Numbered from the stretch's first letter, positions 45,060-54,688 are shown. The stretch is DNA of 64,000 nt from Microbacterium testaceum StLB037 (GCF_900104345.1 NZ_FNJN01000005.1:186001-250000); one strand, 5' to 3'. Notes: generated from the sequence alone by a model not told the origin. A program made the numbers and translations.

Positions 45060-46436
45060 TCAGAGAATGACGCCGAACTCCTCGGCCAGCGCCGGGAGCT
45101 CCTCGTGCAGCACGCGCGAGGCCTCGACCGCGAGCGGGTTGGTCGAGACGCCCCGGTCGTTGACGAGCTCTCCGCCGACGTAGACCTGCTGCAGGTTGCG
45201 CGGGCCGCAGGCGAGGACGTAGCTGCGCACGGGGTTCCACAGCGGTCCGATGTCGGGCGTGCGCGGGTCGACGACCACGAAGTCGGCGAACTTGCCCACC
45301 TCGAGGCTGCCGACGCGGTCGTCGACGCCCATGATCTCGGCCCCGCCGAGGGTGTGCAGGCGCAGCACGCGCTCGGGCATCATCGACAGCGGGTCGTGGG
45401 TGCGGGCGCGCTGCATGAACATGCCCATGCGCATGTTCTGCCACGGGTCGGCGACGTCGGTGCAGGCCTGGTCGTCGAGGCCCATGCCGACCTTCATGCC
45501 CTGCTCGAGCATCTCGGGTACGTGGGCGATGCCCGACGCCAGACGCCCGTTCGACGCGGGCTGCCACGACATGGATGCGCCGCCGGCGGCGGCATCCGCG
45601 ATGATCTCGGGCGTCGTCTGGATGAAGTGGCCGAACATCATGCCCGGACGCAGTGCTCCGGCGTTCTTGTACAGCTGGAACTTCGTCTGCTGGTGCTCGA
45701 TCGCCTCGTACGTCTCGAGGAAGTGCGCCTGGTTGGTCACGCCGAAGCGGTCCATGACGGCGACCTCGATCTCGGCGGCATCCGGACGCGTCGACCACTG
45801 CACCTGGCCCATGATCGAGGCCCCGAGGGCGATGTCGGGATCCATCGCGAGCACGTGATCGAGGGAGGCCTCGAAGCGCGCGAAGATCTCTTCGTCGGTG
45901 CCGACGGTGGCATCCAGGGCGATCGAGTCGACGAAACGGAGCCCCGCGTCATGGCATCCGTCGGCCTGTCGGGTGTGCCAGGCGTGATCGCGGAGCTGCC
46001 CGCCGCCGTCGGCGCGCTTGCCCTCGACCATCGGCTCCCAGGGCAGCAGCGGGTCGGTGAAGTTGTACGCCGTCGTCACGCCGTTGGCGAGGAAGTCGAG
46101 CGAGCCGTGCAGCGTCGCCCAGTAGATCTGGTCGGGCGAGGCGTTGTTGAGCACGCTGAACATCGATGTGCACCAGCCGTAGAGCGTCTGGTCGACGCCG
46201 AGTCCGCGCGAGCCGCTCGTGAACAGGTGACTGTGCGACGAGACGAAGCCGGGGGCGACGAACTTGCCGTCGACGTCGAGGATCTCGTCAGCCGTCATCC
46301 CCGGAGCCGGGTCTCCCGCACCGATAGCCGCGATGCGACCGTCGCGGACGAGCATGTATCCGCGCTCGATGTAGCCGGGGTCGTCGGTGCCCGCGGGGAC
46401 CGTGATGAGACGTGCGTTCGTGACCAGGAGCGACAT
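45060..46436 (-). CDS. Amidohydrolase, guanine/purine deaminase-like
   Basis: 458 residues. Metal motif SSHSHLFTSG; further blocks LANGVTTAYNFTD, MGLDDQACTDVADPWQNM and a C-terminal IMGVDDRVGSLEVGKFADFVV typical of the SsnA/MtaD/AtzB amidohydrolases. The family deaminates or dechlorinates purine- and triazine-like rings. The ATG has no Shine-Dalgarno sequence and is 7 bp from a TACCGT, so it is read as leaderless and under the GlnR-like box at 46460. Confidence 0.86.
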   Translation of the reverse strand: MSLLVTNARLITVPAGTDDPGYIERGYMLVRDGRIAAIGAGDPAPGMTADEILDVDGKFVAPGFVSSHSHLFTSGSRGLGVDQTLYGWCTSMFSVLNNASPDQIYWATLHGSLDFLANGVTTAYNFTDPLLPWEPMVEGKRADGGGQLRDHAWHTRQADGCHDAGLRFVDSIALDATVGTDEEIFARFEASLDHVLAMDPDIALGASIMGQVQWSTRPDAAEIEVAVMDRFGVTNQAHFLETYEAIEHQQTKFQLYKNAGALRPGMMFGHFIQTTPEIIADAAAGGASMSWQPASNGRLASGIAHVPEMLEQGMKVGMGLDDQACTDVADPWQNMRMGMFMQRARTHDPLSMMPERVLRLHTLGGAEIMGVDDRVGSLEVGKFADFVVVDPRTPDIGPLWNPVRSYVLACGPRNLQQVYVGGELVNDRGVSTNPLAVEASRVLHEELPALAEEFGVIL

Positions 46437-46443
46437 GTTGATG

Positions 46444-46475
46444 ACGGTAACAATGGCGTGTTTCCGCGGTGTTCC
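46444..46475 (-). promoter_or_regulatory. GlnR-like box and leaderless promoter
   Basis: On the minus strand: GGAAC (46471-46475), 6 bp, GAAAC (46460-46464), exactly 10 bp, TACCGT (46444-46449), 7 bp, then ATG. It is identical in layout to the xdhC and allantoinase promoters. The same word TGTTACCGTCATCAACAT, with one change, is present at 62124. Confidence 0.68.
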
Positions 46476-46516
46476 GGGCGTGGGGCGGGTTGTTTGCGGG
46501 GCGGCGGGGGCGTACC

Positions 46517-46598
46517 CATGTCCCGAAAATGGTCACCTGCACGGGTCGCAGGCCGCACAAAGTGGGACATGATCCCGCCGAAAGTGGGACGAGGTCAG
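46517..46598. repeat. Palindromic element D1 (82 bp)
   Basis: Begins CATGTCCCGAAAATGG, has the facing arm AAAGTGGGACATG near 46560-46571, and ends GACGAGGTCAG. It is a direct repeat of D2, with the same length. Confidence 0.82.
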
Positions 46599-46639
46599 CT
46601 ACCGCCCGCCACCACCACCGCCACCGCCCGCTACCCGGC

Positions 46640-46721
46640 CATGTCCCAAAAGTGGCTGCCTGGACGCCCCTCAGACCGCACGAAGTGGGACATGACCCCA
46701 CCGAAAGGGGGACGAGGTCAG
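46640..46721. repeat. Palindromic element D2 (82 bp)
   Basis: A second copy of D1 in the same orientation after 41 bp of CCACC-rich spacer; the ends and the arms are conserved while the loop has diverged. It stops 4 bp from the esterase stop codon. Confidence 0.82.
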
Positions 46722-46725
46722 GCCC

Positions 46726-47670
46726 TCACGCGAACGCCGCGCGCACCGCCGGCGCGATCTGCGCGAGCACCTCGTCGCGCGCGGGCGTCGAGGGGAAGAC
46801 CAGGAAGAGGTGCGGCACGCCCTCGCGCCGCACGAAGGTCGTCGGAACGTCCGAGGCCGTGAGGCGATCGGCGTACTCCTCCGCTTCGTCCGACAGCGGA
46901 TCCACCGCCGCGGCGACGATCACGGCGGGGGCCGACCCGGCCACCTCGGGGGCGCGCAGGGGCGCCGCCTCGACGGGCACGGCGCCCGCGGCATCCGGAA
47001 CGTAGAGCCCCCAGTACCACTCCATTCCGCGCGCGGTCAGCGGCAGATCGTCGGTGTGCGCGCGATAGCTGGGGCGTGACGGATCGGGGGCGTCGAGCAC
47101 CGGGCAGAGCAGAACCTGACACCGGATGCCGGGAGCCCGACCGTCCCGCGCGCGCAGCGCGAGCGCGGCGGCGAGGTTGCCGCCCGCGCTGTGCCCGGCG
47201 ACACCGAGCAGCGACGGGTCGATGAGTCCGTCGGCACCCGACGCGGCGAAGCGCAGCGCGCGGTCGAGGTCGTCGAGACCCGCCGGGAAGGGGTGCTCGG
47301 GCGCGAGGCGGTAGTCGACGCTGAGCACCTGGGTACCGGTGGCGAGAGCGAGGGCACGGCACAGGGCGTCGTTGTTGTCGAGGTTCCCGGCGACCCACCC
47401 GCCGCCGTGGGCGAACACGAGGGTCCCCCGGTGCCCGGCGCGCGGGCGGTAGAGACGCAGGCCCCGGCCCGCGGCATCCAGGTCGATCGACTCGAGGGTC
47501 TCGTCGTCGGGCATCCGCACCCACGAGGGGTTCGCGCGCAGCTCGGCGATCCGCGCGGTGTCGTCGCCCTCGGCATCCGTCGCCCCCGAGGGGATCGTGC
47601 CGGCCCGCGCCGCGAGTCTTTCGAGGTGCGCGCGCACGGCGGGGTCGGTGATGGCGGGGTGAACGGGCAC
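46726..47670 (-). CDS. Alpha/beta hydrolase, hormone-sensitive-lipase type esterase
   Basis: 314 residues, GTG start with CAGGAGAG upstream. Oxyanion motif FAHGGGW, YRLAPEHPFPAG and the nucleophile Ser in GHSAGG identify the HSL (family IV) esterases; catalytic Asp and His are in DPLSDE and GVPHLF. It is cytoplasmic and cleaves short esters. It is divergent from the dehydrogenase at 47844; no pathway link is visible. Confidence 0.9.
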   Translation of the reverse strand: MPVHPAITDPAVRAHLERLAARAGTIPSGATDAEGDDTARIAELRANPSWVRMPDDETLESIDLDAAGRGLRLYRPRAGHRGTLVFAHGGGWVAGNLDNNDALCRALALATGTQVLSVDYRLAPEHPFPAGLDDLDRALRFAASGADGLIDPSLLGVAGHSAGGNLAAALALRARDGRAPGIRCQVLLCPVLDAPDPSRPSYRAHTDDLPLTARGMEWYWGLYVPDAAGAVPVEAAPLRAPEVAGSAPAVIVAAAVDPLSDEAEEYADRLTASDVPTTFVRREGVPHLFLVFPSTPARDEVLAQIAPAVRAAFA

Positions 47671-47749
47671 GTCTCTCCTGAGGCTTCGGGCGGGCGATGA
47701 GCCGAGCGTACGACCCCGGATGCCGACGACCCGGCGCGACCGCAGAAGC

Positions 47750-47765
47750 GTTACGCCTCGGAAAC
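47750..47765 (+). promoter_or_regulatory. Exact GTTAC-N6-GAAAC box upstream of a dehydrogenase gene
   Basis: GTTAC (47750-47754), GCCTCG, GAAAC (47761-47765). Unlike the other boxes there is no TAnnnT 10 bp downstream; the next candidate -10, TACGGT, is at 47799-47804. It could serve the gene at 47844 from a more distal position, or be chance. Confidence 0.4.
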
Positions 47766-47843
47766 ACGGGCGTCTCCGGGGGGTGCACCCGCCGGGCGTA
47801 CGGTGCCGCCGAGGGCGACCCGACGCCCCGCGGAAGGAGCCTC

Positions 47844-48551
47844 ATGTCTCAGCGCGTGATCGTCACGGGCGGGTCCGGCGGCATCGGCGCCGCCATCGTC
47901 GAGCGGTTCGTCTCGGACGGCGCCCGGGTCGCGGTGCTCGATCGTCGTGCTCCCGCCGGGGATACGGCATCCCTCTTCTTCTCCGTCGACCTGCGCGACC
48001 CCCTCGACACGCGCCGCGCGGTCGGAGAGGCGATCGAGGCACTCGGGGGCGTCGACGTGCTCGTGAATTGCGCGGGGGTGTTCCAGCACGTGTCGCTGCT
48101 CGACATCTCGGTCGACGACTGGGATCTCGTGCTCGACATCAACGCGCGCGCGACGCTCGTGACGATGCAGGCTGTCGCCCCGGTCATGCTCGAGGCGCGC
48201 GCGGGCTCGATCGTCAACATCGCCAGCATGGCCGCCAAGCAGGGCGGTGGCGGCGAGGGGCACTACGCCGCGTCGAAGGCCGCTGTCGTCGCGCTCACGC
48301 GCGCGGGAGCGCAAGAGTGGGGATGCCACGGTGTCCGCGTCAACGCCGTGTGCCCCGGGTACGTGCTCACCGACATGGGCGCCGACACCCGATCCGAGGA
48401 CGATGTGCGCACGTGGAGCGCGAAGTCGCCGCTCGGGCGACTGGGCGCGCCGGAGGACGTGGCGGGGGTGACACACTTCCTCGCGTCGCCCGCGGGCGGA
48501 TACCTGACCGGTCAGGCGATCAACGTCACCGGCGGGATGATCATGCACTGA
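47844..48551 (+). CDS. Short-chain dehydrogenase/reductase
   Basis: 235 residues, ATG after GGAAGGAGC. Cofactor motif TGGSGGIGAAI, NCAGVF, catalytic Ser in NIASMAA and Tyr-Lys in HYAASKA; ends YLTGQAINVTGGM. Function beyond an alcohol/ketone oxidoreductase cannot be assigned. Confidence 0.92.
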   Translation: MSQRVIVTGGSGGIGAAIVERFVSDGARVAVLDRRAPAGDTASLFFSVDLRDPLDTRRAVGEAIEALGGVDVLVNCAGVFQHVSLLDISVDDWDLVLDINARATLVTMQAVAPVMLEARAGSIVNIASMAAKQGGGGEGHYAASKAAVVALTRAGAQEWGCHGVRVNAVCPGYVLTDMGADTRSEDDVRTWSAKSPLGRLGAPEDVAGVTHFLASPAGGYLTGQAINVTGGMIMH

Positions 48552-48580
48552 GGCGCGCACGGTGATCCGCCCAGGGTGCG

Positions 48581-48670
48581 CGAAACTCCTGAGAACCGTC
48601 GGCGGCGCCGGCTCGGCCCGCGGGGACTCGGCGTGCCGAGGCACCCGAGCGGCGAAATCTCAGGAGTTCG
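48581..48670. repeat. Palindromic element A1 (90 bp)
   Basis: Ends CGAAACTCCTGAGA and TCTCAGGAGTTCG (perfect 11-bp inverted core). It is oriented opposite to A2 and A3. It lies between two convergent genes, where a bidirectional terminator would be expected. Confidence 0.8.
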
Positions 48671-48697
48671 GCCCGCCCGAGGCCCACGACCGGGCCG

Positions 48698-49720
48698 TCA
48701 CCGCAGCCGCCGCGCCACCTCGACGAGCGCCTCGGCGTACGAGTCCTCGGCGCCGTCGCGCCCGCCCGAGAGGTTGACGCCGACGACCCCGGGCAGCGCG
48801 AGCATCTCCTCGGCGAGAGCGACGGCGAGGGCGATCCCCTCGGCCCGTGGGTCTCGGGCGCCGCGCACGCGCTCGAGGAACCCCTCGGGCAGCACCAGCG
48901 CGGTGAACGACTCCAGCAGGTCGGCCGAGGCGTGGTCGACGACGACGGGGACGCACGGGATGAACCGGAGGCCGCCTCCCACGTCCTCGACGAAACGCCG
49001 GACGGGCTCCGCACCCCCGGCGTGGTTCACGAAGCAGACGTCGGCCCCGGCCCGCACCTTTTCGCGCAGGCGCGCGGCGCGGCGGTCGACCGGCGGCGCC
49101 GCGGGTGAGGCGGCGACCGAGACGACGTGGCCGGCGGCGCGGGCGAGAGCGGCGGCCTCGGTCGAGTCCAGGTCGAAGACGGGCGCGGCGTCGGGGCGGT
49201 GACCGGTGCGCGTGTGGTCACCGGTGACGCAGTGCACGCCCGCCACCCCCTCGACAGCGAGAGCGGCGAGCTCCCCCTCGATCGCGACACGGTTGCGGTC
49301 GCGCATGTTCAGGCCGGTCCACACGCGCAGCCCGCGCCGCTGCAGCAGGTGTGCGCGGTACGCGGGAGGGAATTGGACCCGCGCGCTTCCCGCGTCGCCG
49401 GCGAGGACGGCATCCACTTCTCCGGCGAGGATCTCCGCGCACGCGTCGATCGACGAGACGCTGAGGGCGCGTGCGGGCAGATCCGCCACCACCCAGGGCC
49501 GGGTGTCGAGGGCCGCGAGCGTCTGCGTTGCCGCGGCCGTCCGCGGCGACGGCCCCGGAACCACCGCACGGTCGACCCCCGTCCACGGCACGGTCGGTCG
49601 GTGCAGGAACGCGCAGCGGTGCGTCGCATCGATCTCGCACGACCCGTCGAAGCCGACCCCGCCGCAGGGCCCGTACTCCATCCGTTTGGGGCAGGCGTCG
49701 ATCAGCGGCAGCGAGGTCAT
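48698..49720 (-). CDS. Methylenetetrahydrofolate-reductase-like protein with N-terminal MTHFR_C domain
   Basis: 340 residues. The N-terminus has the cysteine-rich MTHFR_C (PF12225-like) block [20 protein letters not shown], followed by a MetF-like barrel with [22 protein letters not shown] and [10 protein letters not shown]. The MTHFR_C domain is normally C-terminal or a separate protein, so the order is unusual. The protein may link one-carbon units to folate during N-heterocycle breakdown, which is inference from the shared promoter region. It is leaderless: TACACT lies 6 bp before the ATG. Confidence 0.78.
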   Translation of the reverse strand: MTSLPLIDACPKRMEYGPCGGVGFDGSCEIDATHRCAFLHRPTVPWTGVDRAVVPGPSPRTAAATQTLAALDTRPWVVADLPARALSVSSIDACAEILAGEVDAVLAGDAGSARVQFPPAYRAHLLQRRGLRVWTGLNMRDRNRVAIEGELAALAVEGVAGVHCVTGDHTRTGHRPDAAPVFDLDSTEAAALARAAGHVVSVAASPAAPPVDRRAARLREKVRAGADVCFVNHAGGAEPVRRFVEDVGGGLRFIPCVPVVVDHASADLLESFTALVLPEGFLERVRGARDPRAEGIALAVALAEEMLALPGVVGVNLSGGRDGAEDSYAEALVEVARRLR

Positions 49721-49726
49721 GGCCGG

Positions 49727-49796
49727 AGTGTAGGAAGCGCGTGTTTCGGCGAATGTTCATGGCGGCAACATCGCCGAAACGCGCCGTCCCTACGCT
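49727..49796. promoter_or_regulatory. Bidirectional GlnR-like promoter region
   Basis: Leftward: GAAAC (49743-49747, minus strand), 10 bp, TACACT (49727-49732), 6 bp, ATG at 49720. Rightward: GCAAC (49765-49769), 6 bp, GAAAC (49776-49780), 10 bp, TACGCT (49791-49796). The two half-boxes form a near-perfect inverted repeat of about 14 bp per arm centred on 49761. On the left arm the upstream half-site is 7 bp rather than 6 bp away. Confidence 0.72.
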
Positions 49797-49829
49797 CGGC
49801 CCTACCCGCTGCAGCCCCCGGAGGTGGCC

Positions 49830-50444
49830 ATGATCACGGCCGGCACCACGTTCGGTTCCGACGTCGCCGACATCGACGTGCTCGTCGACGACCCGCTCGC
49901 GCTGATGCAACGGTGGCTCCCTCCCCACGACGGCGAACTGCGGCCCCTCGCGGCCCTGTCGACCATCGGGCTGGACGGCATCCCCTCGCTCCGTCACGTG
50001 CTCATCAGCGACAGGGATGCCGCGGGCCTCACGTTCCACACCGATTCGGCCAGCGCGAAGGTCGCCGAGATCGCCGCGAACCCGGTCGCCGCGATGGCGG
50101 TGGCGTGGCCCGAGATCGGTCGACAGCTCGTCGTGCGCGGGATCGTCGAGCGGGTCGGCGCGGCGGAGGCCGCCGCGGTGTACCGCCAGCGGTCCCGGTA
50201 CCTGCAGATGCTCGCGTGGATCAACACGCACGAGAACGCCCACCTGCCCGTCGAGGCGCGGCACCATCTCTGGGCGGAGTTCGGCGACGCCCACCCCGAG
50301 CTGGAACCGCCGGAGCGGTGGGCGGGGTTCCGCCTGCGCCCCCTCACCCTGACGTTCTGGCGCGGCGACCCGATCGGGCAGAGCACGCGCCAGCACTACA
50401 CGCTCGCCGACGGCCGCTGGTCGGGCCGGATCCTGGCGGGCTGA
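49830..50444 (+). CDS. Pyridoxamine-phosphate-oxidase-like FMN protein
   Basis: 204 residues from the ATG, with GGAGG 5 bp upstream; a GTG two codons earlier is too close to it. PdxH-fold blocks are present: [52 protein letters not shown] and [11 protein letters not shown]. It binds FMN and may be a flavin reductase or an oxidase rather than true PdxH. It is 3 bp ahead of the molybdenum hydroxylase genes and shares their promoter. Confidence 0.85.
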   Translation: MITAGTTFGSDVADIDVLVDDPLALMQRWLPPHDGELRPLAALSTIGLDGIPSLRHVLISDRDAAGLTFHTDSASAKVAEIAANPVAAMAVAWPEIGRQLVVRGIVERVGAAEAAAVYRQRSRYLQMLAWINTHENAHLPVEARHHLWAEFGDAHPELEPPERWAGFRLRPLTLTFWRGDPIGQSTRQHYTLADGRWSGRILAG

Positions 50445-50447
50445 GTC

Positions 50448-51281
50448 GTGGACATCACCACCGTCACCTCGTACCGCGCCGCGCGGACGCGCTCCGACCT
50501 GGCGCTCGCGCCCGGCGAGGTCGTCATCGCCGGCGGCACCTGGATCATGAGCGAGCCGCAGCCCGGCACCACCGGCTTCGTCGACCTGATCACGCTCGGG
50601 TGGCCCGACCTCGAGATCACCGACGAGGGCCTGCGGATCGGCGCCACCTGCACGATCGCCCGCCTGCTCGCGTGGGTCGAGACCGAGGCTCCGTCCGCGT
50701 GGACCTCGCTCGCTCTCGCCCGCCCCTCGGCGGATGCCCTGCTCGCGTCGTTCAAGATCTGGAACACCGCCACCGTCGGCGGCAACGTCTGCCAGGCCTT
50801 CGCGGCCGGCGCGATGATCGCCCTACTGTCGACCCTCGATGCCACGGCCCTCGTGTGGACGCCCGACGGCGGCGAACGGCGCATCGCGGTCGCCGAGCTC
50901 GTCGTCGACAACGCCGCGACCTCCCTGGCGCCCGGCGAGGTCGTGCGCGCCCTCGACATTCCCGCGCGGGCCCTGGAGGCGCGGGTCGGGCTGCAGAAGA
51001 TCGCCCTGGCCGAACTCGGCCGCTCCGGCGCCGTGGTCACGGCCCGGGTCGACCCCGACGGCACCGCGGTGTTCGTCGTGACGGCCGCGGTGCGTCGGCC
51101 CCGCGTGCTGCGCTTTCCGCACGTGCCGGGGGCGGGAGAGCTGCGGGATGCCGTGGCCGCCGCCAGCGACTTCTACACGGACCCGCTCGGAAGCGCCGAC
51201 TGGCGTGTGGGTGTGAGCGTCGTGCTCGCAGAGCGCCTGCGGGCGCGCTTCGTGCGGGAAATGCAGGACGGCGCGGCGTGA
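50448..51281 (+). CDS. Molybdenum hydroxylase FAD subunit (XdhB/CoxM type)
   Basis: 277 residues. The FAD-binding part shows [20 protein letters not shown] and [14 protein letters not shown]; a CO-dehydrogenase-flavoprotein-like C-terminal domain follows. It passes electrons from the 2Fe-2S clusters of the next protein to NAD+ or another acceptor. The stop overlaps the next start (GTGA). Confidence 0.9.
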   Translation: MDITTVTSYRAARTRSDLALAPGEVVIAGGTWIMSEPQPGTTGFVDLITLGWPDLEITDEGLRIGATCTIARLLAWVETEAPSAWTSLALARPSADALLASFKIWNTATVGGNVCQAFAAGAMIALLSTLDATALVWTPDGGERRIAVAELVVDNAATSLAPGEVVRALDIPARALEARVGLQKIALAELGRSGAVVTARVDPDGTAVFVVTAAVRRPRVLRFPHVPGAGELRDAVAAASDFYTDPLGSADWRVGVSVVLAERLRARFVREMQDGAA

Positions 51282-54157
51282 GGTTCGAGGTCAACGGAAC
51301 CGCCGTCGAGGCCGACCCGCGCCCCGGTCAGAGTGCGCGCACGCTGCTGCGCGAGGCGGGCCACGTCGAGGTGAAGAAGGGGTGCGACGCGGGCGACTGC
51401 GGCGCGTGCTCGGTGCTGCTCGACGGCACGCCGACGCACTCGTGCATCATCCCCGCGATGCGGCTCGAGGGCCGCGCGATCACAACCGCGGCCGGCCTTG
51501 CCCCGGGCGACGAGCTCCACCCCGTGCAGGAAGCCCTCGCGACCGGCTTCGGCTTCCAGTGCGGGTTCTGCACGCCCGGCATGAGCGTGACGGCCTCGAC
51601 CCTGACCCCGGACGACCTGGGCGACCTCGACCGGCGCATGAAGGGAAACCTCTGCCGGTGCACGGGGTACCGTCCGATCCGCGAGGCGATCCGGGCGTCG
51701 GTGCGGGGGCCCGTGCGTGAGACCGGTTCGGCAGCGCCGGCCGCGGCCCCCGCCGGCTGCGGCGGTGCCTGCGCGGGGCACGACACACCTCCTGCAGATC
51801 CGTCCCTCACGGCTGCCTCGACGCCCGCGCCCGCCGATCTGCAGGAGGTGTGCACGCCGACCGGCGCAGCGGCATCCGTCACCGGCCGCGTCGGCACCTC
51901 GGTCATCCCCGAGGCGGCCCGCCGCATCGTCCAGGGGCGCGAACCGTTCACCTTCGACGAACCCGTGCCCGGCGGCCCGCCGCTCATCCTGCGGGTCGTG
52001 ACGTCGCCGCACGCCCACGCCCGGGTGGTCTCGATCGACACGACGGCCGCGCGGGCAGTCCCGGGCGTCGTGGCCGTGTTCACCCACGACGACGTGCCCG
52101 ACCTGCGCTATTCGACCGGCCGCCACGAGCACCGCACCGACGACCCCGACGACACGCGCATGCTGGACGACGTCGTGCGTCACGTCGGTCAGCGGGTCGC
52201 CGCGGTCGTCGCCGAGACGGCCGAGGCGGCGGATGCCGGATGCCGTGCCGTGCAGGTCGAGTACGACGTGCTGCCCGCGGTGTTCGATCCCGAAGAGGCG
52301 CGCCGGCACGGAGCCCCGCTGCTGCACCCCGACCGCACGCCCGACGAACGCGTGATGGACGCCGGCCGCAACGTCGTGGCGGGCTTCCACGTCGGCCACG
52401 GCGGCGATATCGACGCGGCCCTCGCCGCGAGCCACACCACGGTGACGGGCGAGTGGCGCTCGTCGCGCGTGACCCACGCGGCGCTCGAGACGCACGGCGC
52501 CGTCGGCTGGATCGACGACGGCGGTCGCCTCGTGATCCGCTCGTCGACGCAGGTGCCCTTCCTCGTGCGAAACGAACTCGCGCACGTGTTCGACCTGGAG
52601 CGCGATCGCGTGCGCGTGTACGCGGCCCGCGTGGGCGGCGGCTTCGGCGGCAAGCAGGAGCTCTTCACCGAAGACCTCACCGCGCTCGCGGTGCTGCGCC
52701 TCGGTCGTCCCGTCGCCTACGAGTTCTCGCGCACCGACCAGTTCGTCCGGGCGTCCCTGCGGCATCCGATGCGCGTCCGCACGACACTGGGGGCGGATGC
52801 CGACGGCACCCTCACCGCGATGAAGCTCGACGTGTTGAGCGACACCGGCGCCTACGGCAACCACGCGATCGGCGTGCTGTTCCACTCGTGCGCCGAGTCG
52901 ACGACCCTCTACCGTGTGCCGACGAAGTGGATCGACGCCGAGGCGGTCTATACGAACAACCCGCCCTCTGGGGCGTTCCGCGGCTACGGGCTCGGGCAGG
53001 TGGTCTTCGCCGTCGAGTCGGCGATGGACGCCCTCGCTCAGGAACTCGACATCGACCCCTTCGACCTGCGCCGCATCAACGCCGTGCGCGAGGGCGATTC
53101 CCTGCACCCCGACAACGGCGAGGAGCCCCACGAGGAAGACCTGATCTGGGGCAGCTACGGCCTCGACCAGTGCCTCGACCTCGCGCAGGACGCGCTGCGG
53201 CGCGGCAACGGGGTGACGGCGCCCGAGGGCTGGGTGGTCGGCGAAGGGATGGCCGCGGCCATGATCGCGACCATGGCCCCGCGCGGACACATCGCCCACA
53301 CCAGCGCGACTCTGCGCCCCGACGGCACGTACCTGCTGCGCGTCGGCACCGCCGAGTTCGGCAACGGCACCGCGACCGTGCACCGCCAGATCGCGGCGAC
53401 GGTCCTCGACGCCACCCCCGACCGTCTCGAGCTGTGGGCCGCCGACACCGACGCGGTGCGCCACGACACCGGTGCGTTCGCCTCCGCGGGGACGGTCGTC
53501 GCCGGCAAGGCGCTGTACGGCGCCTGCCTCTCGCTGAAGCGCCGGATGATCGCCATCGCCGCCGAGCTGTCGGGGGCGGACGCCGCGGAGGCCGAGGTCA
53601 CGGCATCCGGAATCTCGTTCGCGGGCGAGACCGTGACGTGGGCGCGCATCGTCGAGGCCGGGGGCGCCGACGGCCTCACCGCCGACGGGGCGGAGTTCGG
53701 CGAGGTCCGCTCGCTCGCGTTCAACGTGCACGCGGTGCGCGTGGCCGTCGACCCCGAGACGGGGACGGTGAAGGTGCTGCAGTCGATCCAGTCGGCGGAT
53801 GCCGGAGTCGTGATCAACCCGGCGCAGTGCCGCGGCCAGATCGAGGGCGGCGCCGCGCAGGCGCTCGGCGGAGCGCTGTACGAAGAGGTGTACCTCGAGG
53901 ATGGCGTCGTGCAGAACCCGGTGTTCCGCACGTACCGCGTGCCGCAGTTCGCCGACGTGCCCGACACCGAGGTGTACTTCGCCGCGACCGACGACACCCT
54001 CGGCCCGTTCGGCGCCAAGTCGATGAGCGAGTCGCCGTACAACCCGGTGGGCGCGGCGATCGGCAACGCCGTCTCGCGCGCCCTCGGCTGCCGCGGGTAC
54101 GAGCTGCCGTTCTCGCGCGACCGCGTGTGGAGGCTCGCCGGCGGGGGTGCCGCGTAG
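51278..54157 (+). CDS. Xanthine-dehydrogenase-like protein: 2Fe-2S and molybdopterin domains fused
   Basis: 959 residues. Residues 1-145 carry both 2Fe-2S clusters (Cys36, 41, 44, 56; Cys95, 98, 126, 128). A 55-residue Ala/Pro/Thr linker, partly encoded by the palindromic element at 51784-51852, joins them to the molybdopterin-binding part (about 205-959), with [19 protein letters not shown] and the catalytic Glu region GAKSMSESP. In most bacteria these are separate XdhC/CoxS- and XdhA/CoxL-type subunits. Together with the FAD subunit, the maturation genes at 27712-29298 and the purine cluster, it is probably a purine hydroxylase; xanthine is the likely but unproven substrate. Confidence 0.88.
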   Translation: MRFEVNGTAVEADPRPGQSARTLLREAGHVEVKKGCDAGDCGACSVLLDGTPTHSCIIPAMRLEGRAITTAAGLAPGDELHPVQEALATGFGFQCGFCTPGMSVTASTLTPDDLGDLDRRMKGNLCRCTGYRPIREAIRASVRGPVRETGSAAPAAAPAGCGGACAGHDTPPADPSLTAASTPAPADLQEVCTPTGAAASVTGRVGTSVIPEAARRIVQGREPFTFDEPVPGGPPLILRVVTSPHAHARVVSIDTTAARAVPGVVAVFTHDDVPDLRYSTGRHEHRTDDPDDTRMLDDVVRHVGQRVAAVVAETAEAADAGCRAVQVEYDVLPAVFDPEEARRHGAPLLHPDRTPDERVMDAGRNVVAGFHVGHGGDIDAALAASHTTVTGEWRSSRVTHAALETHGAVGWIDDGGRLVIRSSTQVPFLVRNELAHVFDLERDRVRVYAARVGGGFGGKQELFTEDLTALAVLRLGRPVAYEFSRTDQFVRASLRHPMRVRTTLGADADGTLTAMKLDVLSDTGAYGNHAIGVLFHSCAESTTLYRVPTKWIDAEAVYTNNPPSGAFRGYGLGQVVFAVESAMDALAQELDIDPFDLRRINAVREGDSLHPDNGEEPHEEDLIWGSYGLDQCLDLAQDALRRGNGVTAPEGWVVGEGMAAAMIATMAPRGHIAHTSATLRPDGTYLLRVGTAEFGNGTATVHRQIAATVLDATPDRLELWAADTDAVRHDTGAFASAGTVVAGKALYGACLSLKRRMIAIAAELSGADAAEAEVTASGISFAGETVTWARIVEAGGADGLTADGAEFGEVRSLAFNVHAVRVAVDPETGTVKVLQSIQSADAGVVINPAQCRGQIEGGAAQALGGALYEEVYLEDGVVQNPVFRTYRVPQFADVPDTEVYFAATDDTLGPFGAKSMSESPYNPVGAAIGNAVSRALGCRGYELPFSRDRVWRLAGGGAA
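51784..51852. repeat. Palindromic element C (69 bp) inside the hydroxylase gene
   Basis: A perfect 17-bp inverted repeat, CACACCTCCTGCAGATC at 51784-51800 and its complement at 51836-51852. It is in frame and encodes about residues 169-192, exactly in the linker between the iron-sulfur and molybdopterin domains. The arm shares CTCCTG with families A and B. Confidence 0.82.
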
Positions 54158-54167
54158 GCTGACCGCC

Positions 54168-54524
54168 GTGTACGGGATCACCGCGGGCGAGACGTTCGGC
54201 TTCTTCGAGGGACGGCGCCTGGATGCCGTGACCTACGGCCGCTACAAGGTGTCGCTGTTCTTCGACGAGGGCGTGGGTCTCGACGTCGAGGGGGTGCTCG
54301 CCGTGACCGTCACGGGAGGCGACGAGAGATCGGCCGAAGATGCCCGCGACCTCGCCGCGCCGCTCCTCGACCTGCTCTCGCTGACCGTGACGGCGGTGCG
54401 AGTCGACGCGCCCTCGAGCCTCGCGCTGGAGTTCGAGAACGGGACGGTCGTCCGCGCGATCGACGACCTCGGCCCGTACGAGTGCTTCGACGTGCACCAC
54501 GGCGGGCACATCTGGATCATGTGA
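54168..54524 (+). CDS. Hypothetical protein
   Basis: 118 residues from the GTG at 54168; an in-frame GTG at 54147 would overlap the hydroxylase stop by 11 bp. It is acidic and predicted soluble, with alternating beta-type segments (VTYGRYKVSLFFDEGVGLDV, LTVTAVRVD, SSLALEFENGTVVRAID) and a C-terminal HHGGHIWIM. No family was recognised with certainty. Codon usage is like its neighbours, so it is probably real, and it may be co-transcribed with the hydroxylase genes. Confidence 0.65.
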   Translation: MYGITAGETFGFFEGRRLDAVTYGRYKVSLFFDEGVGLDVEGVLAVTVTGGDERSAEDARDLAAPLLDLLSLTVTAVRVDAPSSLALEFENGTVVRAIDDLGPYECFDVHHGGHIWIM

Positions 54525-54596
54525 GGCACGGCCCGGGCGGCGCCGGTTCGCCGCTGTCACGGTCGCGGTTCAGGCGGTGCGGCAGTCCCTGACCGT

Positions 54597-54688
54597 TCGT
54601 GGCCCCGGGGCCACGAAGCTCGCCCCGGGTCCACGTCCGACGCCCCACCTCCGACCGCGCCCGCGCGCACCGCGCCCCGGGGCCACGA
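54597..54688. repeat. Palindromic element F (92 bp)
   Basis: TCGTGGCCCCGGGGC (54597-54611) faces its exact complement (54674-54688). Each arm is itself part of a palindrome, and a third degenerate copy, GCCCCGGGTCCACG, lies near 54622. It is situated between convergent genes. Confidence 0.72.

Noticed and set aside
47750-47765. Counting the exact GTTAC-N6-GAAAC at this site as a seventh member of the promoter family
   Set aside because: There is no TAnnnT 10 bp downstream and the gene behind it has no clear nitrogen role, so it was listed separately with low confidence.
49127-51277. An open reading frame extending the molybdenum hydroxylase far upstream (1676 codons in total)
   Set aside because: The upstream part is antisense to the MTHFR-like gene and out of frame with the FMN protein and FAD subunit; the iron-sulfur domain begins cleanly at the GTG at 51278.
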